Assembly (NCBI GenBank): GCA_902479075.1
Contig: CABSNK010000012.1
Span: 11,730 to 75,729, forward strand
Direction: 5' to 3'
Origin: an uncultured Collinsella sp.
GTDB taxonomy: Bacteria; Actinomycetota; Coriobacteriia; Coriobacteriales; Coriobacteriaceae
Length of the DNA stretch: 64,000 nucleotides
Shown here: positions 1-9,528 of the stretch, piece by piece
Layout: the number at the start of each line of letters is the position of its first letter
Numbering within the stretch: position 1 is the stretch's first letter
The notes under the pieces: generated by a model
What the model was told of the DNA's origin: nothing
The model's database searches: none
The model's input: only the letters and a program-made list of their open reading frames with translations
Program-made: the position numbers and the translations under genes

Positions 1-129
1 GGGACGTCCGCGTATTTACTTCGCAAATACGCACCGGCTTTAGGCGCCTGCCGGCGCCTTCGCCTGCTCGCTACAAACGCTTCGCGTTTGCTTTACGCTC
101 ACACCCTGGCGGGTTCGAGTCCCGGCACT
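1..129 (+). ncRNA. tRNA-like structured locus A, 5' end cut by the window edge
   Basis: No normal cloverleaf can be drawn, but the 3' part (110-124, CGGGTTCGAGTCCCG) is a perfect T-arm. Upstream lie three hairpins: 10-32 (8 bp, 7-nt loop ACTTCGC), 42-59 (7 bp, loop TGCC) and 74-90 (7 bp, loop TTC), then the string CTTTACGCTC (91-100). The same order of parts occurs at 37.6 kb with different stems. A bidirectional terminator follows, and the next tRNA faces it. GGG at 1-3 precedes ACGTCC, as TAGGAGGG precedes ATGTCC in the other copy, so the missing 5' end probably lies just outside. It could be an unusual tRNA-like RNA, a tRNA-derived repeat, or a tRNA wrecked by insertion. Confidence 0.4.
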
Positions 130-134
130 TTATT

Positions 135-176
135 GAAAAAAGCACGGCACCGTAATGGTGCCGTGCTTGTGCTTTT
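135..176. terminator. bidirectional intrinsic terminator
   Basis: A 12-bp hairpin (140-151 with 157-168, loop GTAAT) has an A-run before it and a T-rich run after it, so it can end transcription from the tRNA-like locus on the plus strand and from tRNA-Gly on the minus strand. Confidence 0.75.
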
Positions 177-179
177 AAC

Positions 180-254
180 TGGAGCGGGCAACGGGACTCG
201 AACCCGCGAGTGTCAGCTTGGGAAGCTGATGCCTTACCACTTGGCGATGCCCGC
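180..254 (-). tRNA. tRNA-Gly (anticodon CCC)
   Basis: Full cloverleaf on the minus strand: acceptor GCGGGCA pairs with TGCCCGC, then discriminator T and an encoded CCA. The anticodon stem TCAGC/GCTGA holds loop TTCCCAA, giving anticodon CCC, which reads GGG glycine codons. The T-arm is GCGGGTTCGAGTCCCG. It is 75 nt long. Confidence 0.95.
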
Positions 255-267
255 ATATGTGGGGGAT

Positions 268-297
268 AGTATAACGCGGTTGTCTTGTTCGATACAA
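268..297 (-). promoter_or_regulatory. probable promoter of tRNA-Gly
   Basis: On the minus strand TTGTAT (-35-like) is followed after 18 nt by TATACT (-10), ending about 13 nt before the tRNA 5' end. Spacing and position fit a housekeeping sigma promoter; the -35 box is only partly consensus. Confidence 0.5.
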
Positions 298-551
298 GGG
301 TGACGATACTTGTTTTAGCTATGGAGAATCCTCCTAAAAATAGGCCAATTGTGTAGATGAGGACCTGTAGGCTCTTTTATTTACCATTGTCTACCTGCAG
401 ATTTATTCCATTGTCTTTCGTAGGCGCCATTTGTCAGATATCGGGCAAGCTTTTGGTCAGGCTCCGGTACTTACCCGCATGAACCTCGGGGGTAGCCTCA
501 TCCCAAGCGCCGCGGCCTCCCCGTGCGGCGCACGAGGGATAAGGAGCAGCC

Positions 552-3500
552 ATGTCCAACGCACCCACGCACTCTGTCCACAGCGCAATCACAGCAGGAT
601 CGCTGCTCCTAGTCCTCTTTTTACTTTTAGGCTGCATGACACCGGATGCCGCGCTCGCCGTCGACGGTTATGAATCGCTCGGATTCCGCACTATCAGCAA
701 TGAATGCGGTCCTTTTGAAGTTGGCAAATACGAGGCACAGGATTCTTCGATTGCCTACTGCATGAACCAGGAGCGCTTTGGCCCTAGCACACCGGGCGGA
801 CCCTGGCTCACCTACAATCAGGGCTGGGTATGGCTCGAAGACGAATTCGCGGCCATCATCTGTCATGGCTACCCCACCGCCACATCCTTTGGCGGGCATA
901 ACCTATCCCCCGATCGAGCACGTGCCGCAACCCAACTTGCCGTCTGGATGCTCAACGGCACCACCCATACCGACGGATCATTCTCATATACAACCGCCCG
1001 GGGCGTCACAGAGAGGGGAAATTTTTCCGGCGACAATGAGGTCGTTGCCGCAGCGCGCTGGCTCCACGACGGCGCCAAGTCGGGAAGCATTAAAGCCGCA
1101 CCGCATCGCGCGCGGCGCTATTTGGGAGCTGTGTCGGGCGGCAGTAAACGTCAAGACATGCTCTACGTGCTCCCGGCCGTCTCCGTATCCTTCCAAAAAC
1201 AGTCAGCCAACGCCGCCATCACGAGCGAAAACGATACCTACAGGCTCGACGGAGCGAGGTTCGACATCTATGAGAGCGTCGGCGACAAGCGTGTCGGCAG
1301 CATCCAGATGGACAGCAGCGGTCGCGCGCAGGCGACACTTTTGCCCAACGCGGCATATTACCTGGTCGAAACCAAAGCTCCGGCGGGTTATATCCCCAGG
1401 AGTGACCACATCGCCTTTTCCACCGGCAATGACGGCGGGAATGTCGTCATCGATGAGCAGCCCGGTACCATTACCCTGCGCATCGCAAAGGTCGATGCCG
1501 CGACAGGGGCAGGCCCTCAAGTCAGCGCGTCACTTGCCGGCGCTGAGTTCACCTGCGTCTCACAGTCTACCCCGGGCTGGACGCACACCCTCACGACGGA
1601 TGAGGACGGCCGGGCAACACTTACCGACATCCCCCTGGGCACCTTTAGCATCTATGAGTCGAGAGCTCCCGAGGGTTATCTGCCCTCCAATGAAACCTGG
1701 AGCTATACCATCGGTGCCGACCAGCTCGGAGACGCGGGCGTCGTTGAACTCGAGCGTCGCATCCCCAACATCCCCATCGCTTTTGACCTCGAGATTTCAA
1801 AGTTCAAGGACTGCGGTAATAGTGACGAATCTGGTGTAGAGCAGCCGGCGGAAGGCGTGGTCTTTGAAGTGGCAAGCAACACTTCGCAGCAGGTTGTTGG
1901 AACGCTGACCACCAATATCTACGGCTTCGCATCGACCAAAGACCAGGCCGGAGCATGGTTTGGCGCAGGAGAGCGCCCCGATGGCGTCAGCGGAACCATA
2001 CCGTATGACCGTGCCGGCTACACCATTCGTGAGGTTGTCGACACTGTGCCCGACGGCTTTAAGCAGGCAGGGGAATGGACTATCACAGCAGAGCAGATCA
2101 CGGACGGCGCAGAGCTTCAGTACATCGTAGACAACCACGCCCTGTCGACACATCTTCAAATCGTGAAGCGCGATGCTCAGACCGGCAACGCCGTACCACG
2201 CGCTGGGTTCACCTTTCAGCTGCTCAACGGCGACCGTGAGCCCATCTCGCAAACATCCTGGCATCCCGCCCATACCGTTATGAATACCTTTACGACCGAT
2301 GAAACCGGCACCGTCACCCTACCCGAATCGCTTAACCCGGGCACGTATTACATACGAGAGACTTCCGCCAAGGAACCGTATCTTGTTGGTGAAGATCTGG
2401 AGATAACGATTCCCGCCGACATGAACTTAACGCCCGTCGCGATCGCCTCGTTTTACGACGACGCGGCAACAGGAAGCATCGAGATCGTCAAGAACGATGC
2501 CGTAGGTGGGCGCGCCCTTGCCGGTGCTGTTTTTGATATCCGTGCCGCGGGCGATATCGTGCGCCCCGACGGCAGCATTGCTGCCCTGGACGGCGAAACC
2601 GTCACATCCATCACGACCGACGAGCGGGGATTTGCGTGCGCGACTCATCTTTCACTGGGGTGCGGAACCGCCACCTATGAGGTAATCGAGGTGCAGGCAC
2701 CCGAAGGTTACCTGCTCGACCAAAGCGTCCACACCGTCGAGCTGTCGTATGCCGGTCAGGAAACACCCGTGATCAATGCGCACCTCGATGTTTCTAACGA
2801 CTACACCAAAATCGACATCTCCAAAGTAGATTTGACCGGCAAACAAGAAGTGGAAGGCGCCCGGCTCTCCCTCCACGGTGCCGACGGAACCGAAATTGAC
2901 GCTTGGACCTCCTCTGACAAACCGCATCGCATCGAGCATCTTTTGCCCGGCACCTACACCCTGTGCGAAGTGATGCCCCCGCGCACTTACGACCTTGCCG
3001 AAGACATGACGTTTGAAATTAAGGCCACAGGAGAAGTGCAGACGGTAACCATGAAGGACGCACCCATCGAGATCGAGGGCAAAGTCGACAAGCGGCAAGA
3101 GATCGCCCGCCCTATCGGTAAGGGTCTCGTCGCCAACGGCGATGGCAAAAACCGAGCCGCGGCACAATCCGATGCGGACGGCTCCTTCTCTTATACGCTC
3201 GATGCTAAAAATGAGTCGAATACCTGGGTTGATGAATTCACCATCACTGACGATCTCGAATGCGCCAAGGAAGGCACTGCCAAACTCATCGCCATCGAAA
3301 CCCCTGTCGCGACCGGGGACATCGACGGTCTTTGCAACGTGTGGTATCGAACGTCTCCAGTGGGAAGTATCGATACGGGCGAACAGGCCAATGCAACGCT
3401 CAGCGACGGGCATGACAACCCCTGGCTCGAAACGGACGAGGTCAAAAAGCTCCTAGGTGACGATTTGCGCATGGTCGATTACGGCGATTGGCATCTTTGG

Positions 3501-3983
3501 AAAGACGATATCCCAACAACGGAGTCGGTCACCCTCGAGGCAAAAGAGCTCGCTCTTTTGGACGATACCGCCGTCACGGGCATTCGTCTTGAGTACGGGG
3601 CCGTATCGGCCGACTTCACGACAAGAGGCGCTGCAGAATCTTGGGCCCGCGAGGACCTCAAAGACGAGCATGACGACCTTGATGATGTGAGCGCCGTCCT
3701 TGACTCGGATATTCACGGTGCCGTCATCCATATGCAGGCCGCATCGTCTTACACGCCTCAGACCGCACTCGCCAACAGCGCTCGCGTTGACCTCTGTCGC
3801 AATGGCGGCGGTAGCAACCTTGAATCACATGACGAGGATCGCGTCATCCAGCGATGCGTCATGCCGCAAGATTTACCGGCAACGGGCTCCCTTCCCATTG
3901 CCGCCTGCCTCACCGCCTTCGTGACCTCCGGCGCCGCGACAATCTGGTTTGCCCATCTAAAGCTGGCGTCAAAACGTCGCTGA
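552..3983 (+). CDS. LPXTG cell-wall adhesin with thioester (TQXA) domain and Cna-B repeats
   Basis: A 1143-residue surface protein. Residues about 14-37 form a signal peptide. The N-terminal domain has Cys70 (in YCMN) and the TQLA motif at 127-130, the pair that forms an internal thioester in TQXA domains used for covalent host attachment. About six Cna-B/SpaA-type repeats follow, each with a Tyr-x-x-x-Glu box (for example LVETKAPAGY, YESRAPEGY, VIEVQAPEGY), expected to carry stabilising isopeptide bonds. The C-terminus has LPATG (1108-1112), a hydrophobic segment and a KRR tail for sortase anchoring. AAGGAG sits 6 nt before the ATG. No sortase gene is adjacent; one lies at 54.5 kb. It is probably a pilus tip or fibrillar adhesin; the ligand is unknown. 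Confidence 0.9.
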   Translation: MSNAPTHSVHSAITAGSLLLVLFLLLGCMTPDAALAVDGYESLGFRTISNECGPFEVGKYEAQDSSIAYCMNQERFGPSTPGGPWLTYNQGWVWLEDEFAAIICHGYPTATSFGGHNLSPDRARAATQLAVWMLNGTTHTDGSFSYTTARGVTERGNFSGDNEVVAAARWLHDGAKSGSIKAAPHRARRYLGAVSGGSKRQDMLYVLPAVSVSFQKQSANAAITSENDTYRLDGARFDIYESVGDKRVGSIQMDSSGRAQATLLPNAAYYLVETKAPAGYIPRSDHIAFSTGNDGGNVVIDEQPGTITLRIAKVDAATGAGPQVSASLAGAEFTCVSQSTPGWTHTLTTDEDGRATLTDIPLGTFSIYESRAPEGYLPSNETWSYTIGADQLGDAGVVELERRIPNIPIAFDLEISKFKDCGNSDESGVEQPAEGVVFEVASNTSQQVVGTLTTNIYGFASTKDQAGAWFGAGERPDGVSGTIPYDRAGYTIREVVDTVPDGFKQAGEWTITAEQITDGAELQYIVDNHALSTHLQIVKRDAQTGNAVPRAGFTFQLLNGDREPISQTSWHPAHTVMNTFTTDETGTVTLPESLNPGTYYIRETSAKEPYLVGEDLEITIPADMNLTPVAIASFYDDAATGSIEIVKNDAVGGRALAGAVFDIRAAGDIVRPDGSIAALDGETVTSITTDERGFACATHLSLGCGTATYEVIEVQAPEGYLLDQSVHTVELSYAGQETPVINAHLDVSNDYTKIDISKVDLTGKQEVEGARLSLHGADGTEIDAWTSSDKPHRIEHLLPGTYTLCEVMPPRTYDLAEDMTFEIKATGEVQTVTMKDAPIEIEGKVDKRQEIARPIGKGLVANGDGKNRAAAQSDADGSFSYTLDAKNESNTWVDEFTITDDLECAKEGTAKLIAIETPVATGDIDGLCNVWYRTSPVGSIDTGEQANATLSDGHDNPWLETDEVKKLLGDDLRMVDYGDWHLWKDDIPTTESVTLEAKELALLDDTAVTGIRLEYGAVSADFTTRGAAESWAREDLKDEHDDLDDVSAVLDSDIHGAVIHMQAASSYTPQTALANSARVDLCRNGGGSNLESHDEDRVIQRCVMPQDLPATGSLPIAACLTAFVTSGAATIWFAHLKLASKRR

Positions 3984-3990
3984 CGCAATA

Positions 3991-4027
3991 AAAAAAGAGG
4001 CGAGCCCGTCTCCCGGCTCGCCTCTTA
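3991..4027. terminator. intrinsic terminator between convergent genes
   Basis: Hairpin GAGGCGAGCC (3997-4006) / GGCTCGCCTC (4015-4024), preceded by an A-run, between the adhesin and the convergent small membrane gene; probably works in both directions. Confidence 0.75.
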
Positions 4028-4046
4028 TTCGTTCGTGGCGAAATGG

Positions 4047-4265
4047 CTATTCCCCAGATGCAGACCCACCGTCGATGAGCGCTTGTTCGGACTCGGAGAT
4101 GCCATCGGCTCCCAAACTCTGCTCGTGCTCCACTTCTTCGCTAATCGTGGACTCAGGCGTTGAGCCTTTAACACCCACGATATACGCGGCCCCGAAACCA
4201 AGGGCAATGGCGATCAGGACCAAGATAAGATAGACGGGCCAGTGGCGCTTGATGTACGAAAACAC
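4047..4265 (-). CDS. small single-pass membrane protein, unknown
   Basis: 72 residues with a GTG start preceded by TAAGGAG at good spacing. A short basic N-terminus leads into one hydrophobic helix (about 11-31), then an acidic tail rich in Glu, Ser and Gly. That suggests a protein with its tail outside, anchored N-terminally. It lies 21 bp downstream of the M28-like membrane protein on the same strand and is probably cotranscribed with it. I recognise no family. Confidence 0.7.
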   Translation of the reverse strand: MFSYIKRHWPVYLILVLIAIALGFGAAYIVGVKGSTPESTISEEVEHEQSLGADGISESEQALIDGGSASGE

Positions 4266-4286
4266 GCAGACTCCTTATAGGTCAAC

Positions 4287-7200
4287 CTACGAACGACGAA
4301 TGACCTCGGTCACGACCTCGGACACCGTAGCGATATTTGTCGGATTGACGTTGTACGGCAGATCGTCCTCAGTGTGAGCGCATGCCAAACGCGGGCCGTC
4401 GACGCCGGCAATGGTAAGGGCGCGTCGGCTTGCCTCGAGAGCAGCATAGGCATCGGTCTTGGCATAGGGCATCTCAAATGCACCGCAATCGACATGGAAC
4501 GCCTTGCAGACCTTGCTGACCAGGTTCATGATACGGCGGTCGCCCTTAAGCAGCTGTTGCTCGCCCTCGACCGTCACGACCGAAATCCTGCCGGCACCAA
4601 TGGACTCGAGGTTGATAAAGAACACGCCACGAAGCTTATCGCGATGAGAGGCCAGGAAAGCCTTCATGCCGGCGCCATCGCAATCGGAGGCACCCGTCGC
4701 AACAAACCAAATATCATGGCCGAGCAACTCATCATCACCCATAGAGGCAACTGCCGCGAGCATATCCTCATTCGATGCACCATCGGAAGACGTAGCGCCG
4801 CCCTTCCAACCGTCGTCATCGTCTTCGAAGTTATCCCACGAACCGATGCCGCGGCCAGACTTCTTGGCATCGTAGTCATCATCGACACCAAGCCAGTCGC
4901 TCATGCTGTCCTGGTCGCTCTTTTTCTTGCGCCCAAACAGGCCGCCGATACCGCGCTTTTGGGGCTTCGGGGTCGTCACGGGAGCCGAGATAGTCTCGAG
5001 CGGCTGCACATCTGGTGCAACGGGCATAGAGGGCGCCACCGGCGCCGATGAGGGCTCCGAGCCCTGTGCCGTAACAAAGGGATCGTCGGTCTGCGCCGAA
5101 GGATCGGGCAGGTCAAACAGCGACGTACGAGACGCGACGTTGGCCTGCTGCATCGAGGGCAGCGACGGGTCGGGGACGGAGGCCAGCGGCGACGGTGAGG
5201 GCGTGGAGGCCGGATCGGGGATATTCATCTGCGGGCGCGACGGCACACGAGACGAAATCTGAGCCATGAGGGAGTCTACTGTCTCGTCCTGCGTGGGGGC
5301 GGCGTTGGCTACCGTGGCGCCGGGATCGCTCGACGTGGGCATGGTAAAGATCTGCGTAGAGTAGGGCCTGGATTCATCAGCCTTGGGAGCTTCATCGACC
5401 GTAGAGGAATTCGGCTCCACAACAGGCACCTCGACCTGTTCGGGCACATTGTCCTCAATAGAATCAGCCACATCGTCAACCGCGTCTTCGGTAGCGGTAG
5501 CTGCGTCCGCAGCTTCATCGGAGACGGAAATGGGCTCGGCGATCGCAGTGCCCTGCTTCTCGAACGTCATCGTGGCATCGAAGGACACGGTGTTATCGAC
5601 CGGCTTCTGCGCATCAAAGGACGTCGTCGCCTCCGCGTCGTCAGCGGACGTCGGCTGCGAGGCCTCGAAAGACGTCGTGGCGTCAGCGGGGTCGGCAGGC
5701 GCCGGCTGCTCGGCCTCGTTCTGCTCAAACTCCTGTGCCGCGCGCTCGCGCTCGGCCTCGGCAGCCTGTTGTTGGGCTATAGCCTCCTGCTCGGCAGCCT
5801 CGCGGGCAGCAGCGCGCTTTTCCTCAAAGTCGTCAACGAGCTTCTTACCCTTCGCAAAGGCGCCCTTAAAGAAGCTGGAGGCGCTGGCGCCAAGCGAGGA
5901 GAATGCGGAAGCGATATCGGCATGGGGCGTTGTCGAAGGGAGCTCGGACGAGAAATCGGTATCACTCTCGTAGGACACGCGCTGCGGATACTCGTCGTAG
6001 TCCTCATCAGCGGAATCGCCCTCTGCCTGTTCCGGAGCAGCGGGGGCAAGAATGTCAAGGCCGGCTGCGGGGTCGAGTGCGGACTCCGCCTCGGGCTCAA
6101 TATCGGAGGACGGGGCAGACACGAGCTCGGCGTCCGCAGCGGACACATCAGACACGGGCTCTTGAGCCTCGGAAATGGGCTCGGGCTCAAACGCCGGTTC
6201 CTCGCCTTCATCGTAAACAAGCGAGCAGGACTCGGGCAGCATACCGAGCGCGCGGATGGCATCCGAGCCAAAGCGGATATTGCCGGCTGCATTGCGATAG
6301 AGTTTGGGCTCGGGCTCGACCACTACGGGCTCCTCCGCCGGCTCGGCGGCGGGCACCTCCTCGGTGGCCACCTCGGTCTGAACGGCCTGGTCCTGAGCCT
6401 CGGGCGCGATGGTGCCGATCAGCGTCGCGTCAGCAGAAGCGCCCTCGAAGCCATCGATCTGCTCATCGGGCGCCTCATCCTGCTCGGGCTCGGCAGCAAA
6501 CGGCTGTCCGAACTCGTCCTCGGTATAGCTCGGCTCCTCATATTCGATGGTGTTGCCATAATCGTTTTGCTGCTGCGCCGCAGCGTACTCGGCCGCGGCA
6601 CGCGCCATTTCCTCGGCCCGGCGCTTTTGCTCGCCAAAATACGTATCGAACGGAATATCGTTGGGAAATTCATTTTCCCCCTGATAAGGGGCAACGTTGT
6701 CCATAACACCAAGCATGGCGGCAACAGAAGACTTGTTGCACACCGATCCAGACGTATAGGGAAGCACGAAACGGTTGGCAATGATATTTGCCGCGTTGGC
6801 AAGCGCCACCAGCGAAGCGAGAATCGCTACGATCCACAGCAGGACCTTGAGCGCGCCGGGGAGCGGCAGGATGCGCAGAACGGCCACGGCGGCGGGAACG
6901 ATCGTCGCCACCGGCAGCGACTTTGCGACCAGCGCGCGATAGGGCGCATAGGGCTCGCGCGCGAACAACTCGGCGCGAGGAGAATCATAGTGGGCCACCA
7001 CGACCACGGGACGATTGCGCGGAGACGCAAGCGGGCCCGAAGCCTTGTGATAGGCGATGACATTTTGGCTCACGCCCGTTTTGCCCAAGCGCGAAATGAC
7101 AGGACGGCCCATACGCTCGAGCACATACAGCACCGCGCCGGCAATCGCCAGCAAGGTGCCGACCAAGCCGACGCCTCCGCCGATACCCATGAGCAAGGCG

Positions 7201-7403
7201 CCCGCGAAAGCCAAAATACCCGTTACGGCAAACGCCAGCCTGCTGGGTGCAGGAGCATTAAACTCCTGCACCTCGGGATCAAAACCGTGGTTGCGGAAAA
7301 TCTGAGCGATATCCTCGGCAGCCAAACGCTCCTCTTCGCTGCACGCGGGCGTGATGCCGGTGTTCTGCAGCAGGTGGTTAATATAATTCTGGGTGTTCGC
7401 CAT
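4287..7403 (-). CDS. M28-family peptidase-like membrane protein with a very large acidic insertion
   Basis: 1038 residues from the ATG at 7403, which has GGAG just upstream; a longer frame has no such site. An M28-type zinc exopeptidase core is visible in two halves. The first half has membrane segments (about 57-95 and 163-205), the HxD motif (H138-Y-D140) and D235 in GVMDN. The second half (from about 896) has ES near 933 and H1010 in CAHTEDD. Between them lie about 640 residues of low-complexity Ala/Pro/Ser/Glu/Asp sequence. The usual catalytic Glu-Glu pair is not obvious; ATGASDCDGAG sits where FTDGEE is expected. It may therefore be an inactive or altered peptidase. Confidence 0.7.
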   Translation of the reverse strand: MANTQNYINHLLQNTGITPACSEEERLAAEDIAQIFRNHGFDPEVQEFNAPAPSRLAFAVTGILAFAGALLMGIGGGVGLVGTLLAIAGAVLYVLERMGRPVISRLGKTGVSQNVIAYHKASGPLASPRNRPVVVVAHYDSPRAELFAREPYAPYRALVAKSLPVATIVPAAVAVLRILPLPGALKVLLWIVAILASLVALANAANIIANRFVLPYTSGSVCNKSSVAAMLGVMDNVAPYQGENEFPNDIPFDTYFGEQKRRAEEMARAAAEYAAAQQQNDYGNTIEYEEPSYTEDEFGQPFAAEPEQDEAPDEQIDGFEGASADATLIGTIAPEAQDQAVQTEVATEEVPAAEPAEEPVVVEPEPKLYRNAAGNIRFGSDAIRALGMLPESCSLVYDEGEEPAFEPEPISEAQEPVSDVSAADAELVSAPSSDIEPEAESALDPAAGLDILAPAAPEQAEGDSADEDYDEYPQRVSYESDTDFSSELPSTTPHADIASAFSSLGASASSFFKGAFAKGKKLVDDFEEKRAAAREAAEQEAIAQQQAAEAERERAAQEFEQNEAEQPAPADPADATTSFEASQPTSADDAEATTSFDAQKPVDNTVSFDATMTFEKQGTAIAEPISVSDEAADAATATEDAVDDVADSIEDNVPEQVEVPVVEPNSSTVDEAPKADESRPYSTQIFTMPTSSDPGATVANAAPTQDETVDSLMAQISSRVPSRPQMNIPDPASTPSPSPLASVPDPSLPSMQQANVASRTSLFDLPDPSAQTDDPFVTAQGSEPSSAPVAPSMPVAPDVQPLETISAPVTTPKPQKRGIGGLFGRKKKSDQDSMSDWLGVDDDYDAKKSGRGIGSWDNFEDDDDGWKGGATSSDGASNEDMLAAVASMGDDELLGHDIWFVATGASDCDGAGMKAFLASHRDKLRGVFFINLESIGAGRISVVTVEGEQQLLKGDRRIMNLVSKVCKAFHVDCGAFEMPYAKTDAYAALEASRRALTIAGVDGPRLACAHTEDDLPYNVNPTNIATVSEVVTEVIRRS

Positions 7404-7601
7404 GTGCGCTCCACATCCATAATCCGACAAATAGGCCCAGTGCTTGCACATTAGGACCGTATATAGTCGAAAGTATACCCCGAGCGGACGCAAACGGCGG
7501 AATTCCGATTACGTTAACGCCTCATACGGACATGGATATAGCCTAATCTCCATATCGGACTAAAATCATGGCATCGAACAACCTTCTCATGCGAGGATTC
7601 T

Positions 7602-8624
7602 ATGACGGCAAGCACATCGACCGCAGCAAATAAAAAGAGTTCGGCAGAGCCGGGATACGACAAAACTGCCCAGCGTATCCTCAATCTTTTCTTTGTGCTC
7701 AACAGTTCCCCTGAACCGCTGACTACCGAGCAGATCGTTTTGGACTCCGATTTGGGCTACGGCTCGGGCAATACCGATTCGGACAAACGCAAGTTTCGTC
7801 GTGACCGCGAAAAACTACTCGAGCGCGGCATCGTGATTAAGGAGGTTCGCGCACCCGGCTCCCAGGAAACCGAAGAAAGTGCCTGGGCCGTCGACCGTGA
7901 CCACACGTTTGCCGCCGGCGGTCTGATTACCGCCGAGGACGCAGACATCCTTATGGACGCCATAGACCAGATGCTCGCCGCCGGATCGTCCACTTTTTCC
8001 ACCCCGCTCGCCGATATTCGGTCCAAGATCGCATACCTGACCGGCGAGGCGGACGTCCCGGAGACGCGTGCCCTGCGCTCTCCTATGGTTGATGCCGTAT
8101 GGAGCGCTTTCGCCGAGCGTTGCGCGCTGCGCTTCCTGTATCAAAACGGACGCGGGGAACAGCGTCAACGCACCGTCTGCGTCTATGGCATGTTCGAGCG
8201 CGAGGGCATTTCGTATTTCTGCGGTCTGGATGATGCATCCGGTACCGTTAGGACATTTCGCTGCGACCGCATCGTCCGCGCCTGGAAACCTTCCGGCTTT
8301 TACACCATCCCCAGCGACTTTAACCTCAACGACCAGCTGTTCTTTGAGTTCGATTTTGCCGACCGCGACCCCATCGCGGCCACATTCTCGTTTTCCGCCG
8401 AGACGCCGGCAGACATGGTCCACGCCCTTACGCAAGGACGCGGAAGCCTCGATCGCGCAGACAAAGGATGGACATGGACCGTTGGTGTGCGCGACCTAGA
8501 TGCCGCCGCCTCATTTTGTATGGAGCACAGCGCCGACAACATGAGGCCCGTAGCGCCCGACGCACTCAAACAGGCTTGGAACCGCCTCATCGAAAGGACG
8601 GTGAATGTCCATGTCCGTGCGTAA
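7602..8624 (+). CDS. WYL-domain transcriptional regulator (PafB-like, first of a pair)
   Basis: 340 residues. The N-terminal winged helix (about 20-90) contains a segment on using a new codon of DNA-binding helices (TEQIVLDSDLGYG... SDKRKFRRDREKL), typical of HTH-WYL proteins. A linker and a WYL domain (about 160-330) follow, with the Arg-rich FRCDRIVRAW stretch. Tandem WYL proteins occur in actinobacteria as PafB-PafC, which control DNA-damage genes by binding single-stranded DNA. Here the second copy overlaps the end of this gene by 20 bp, so translation is probably coupled. A DinG helicase gene converges on the pair, which fits a damage-related role. The exact assignment is inference. Confidence 0.75.
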   Translation: MTASTSTAANKKSSAEPGYDKTAQRILNLFFVLNSSPEPLTTEQIVLDSDLGYGSGNTDSDKRKFRRDREKLLERGIVIKEVRAPGSQETEESAWAVDRDHTFAAGGLITAEDADILMDAIDQMLAAGSSTFSTPLADIRSKIAYLTGEADVPETRALRSPMVDAVWSAFAERCALRFLYQNGRGEQRQRTVCVYGMFEREGISYFCGLDDASGTVRTFRCDRIVRAWKPSGFYTIPSDFNLNDQLFFEFDFADRDPIAATFSFSAETPADMVHALTQGRGSLDRADKGWTWTVGVRDLDAAASFCMEHSADNMRPVAPDALKQAWNRLIERTVNVHVRA

Positions 8625-9528
8625 ACTCACGAGCGAGCAAAGGCTCTCGCGCGCCATCGACATCATGGAAGCCCTCTATGCCGTTGGCGAGAAGGGCATG
8701 GAGCGCAGTGAAATCTGTAGTCGCTTCGACATCACCAGCGCTTCACTCGATGAGATTATCGGCATCATTTCGACGCTCGCCGACCGGGAATCGGGAGCAC
8801 GCGTCATCTGTGAATGCCGTGACGAGCGCGTCATTCTGACGGGCGAGGCGGGCCGTGTGCTGCCGTTGCGTCTCAGTGCGGCCGAGGGCGCCGTACTCAA
8901 CCATGAACTTGAGTCGTTAGGCATCGAACCGGCAACGGCAGCACGCATCCGCCGCGCGCTTCTGCCCGAGGAACTGGGGTATAACCAGCGCGTTGTCGAC
9001 ACTGTTGCGCGCGGCTCCCATTGGCAGCAGCTCAACTGCGCCATCCAGGACGGCGTTCGCTGCCGCATCACCTATCGCTCGCTTGGCGACGGGCACGCGC
9101 GGGAGCGCACCATTGACCCCCTGTGCATTATGACGAACGGCGATAGCATGTACCTGGTAGCCTGGGACACCGAGCAGAATGCGCAGCGCCGCTATCGCCT
9201 CGACAAGATCGAGGATATCGTCCTGACCGACGACTCGGTCGAGCGGCACCACTCAAAGATTACGACCCTTCAAGACTCGCTTGCGAAAGCGGGACGCGAA
9301 ACAAAGCTCGCGATGCCGCTCAATCTTGCCGACCATCTAGATTGGGCGGGCATCACATCGGTCAATCGGGCTGACGAGGACACGGCGATCGTAACCGTCC
9401 GCTACACGTCCGAAGCGTGGCTATTTGCCCAAGTAATGGCAAAGGGCGGAGCCATCCGCATCATGGATGACCCCGCCTTGTCAAAGCGCCTGTGCGACTA
9501 TGCGGAGACGCTCGTCTGTCCGCTCTAA
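8605..9528 (+). CDS. WYL-domain transcriptional regulator (PafC-like, second of a pair)
   Basis: 307 residues, starting inside the end of the previous gene with AAAGGACGG upstream of the ATG. The N-terminal HTH region (about 8-95) and a WYL domain (about 145-235) are followed by a C-terminal domain typical of the family (WYLVAWDTEQNAQRRYRLDK-like segment). It probably forms a heterodimer with the upstream protein. Its stop codon overlaps the stop of the convergent helicase gene by 4 bp, so no terminator separates them. Confidence 0.75.
   Translation: MSMSVRKLTSEQRLSRAIDIMEALYAVGEKGMERSEICSRFDITSASLDEIIGIISTLADRESGARVICECRDERVILTGEAGRVLPLRLSAAEGAVLNHELESLGIEPATAARIRRALLPEELGYNQRVVDTVARGSHWQQLNCAIQDGVRCRITYRSLGDGHARERTIDPLCIMTNGDSMYLVAWDTEQNAQRRYRLDKIEDIVLTDDSVERHHSKITTLQDSLAKAGRETKLAMPLNLADHLDWAGITSVNRADEDTAIVTVRYTSEAWLFAQVMAKGGAIRIMDDPALSKRLCDYAETLVCPL

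Noticed and set aside
5769..7454. Long plus-strand frame of 561 codons
   Set aside because: It lies opposite the M28-like gene and follows its codon pattern; the protein is His/Arg/Gly-rich with no domain.
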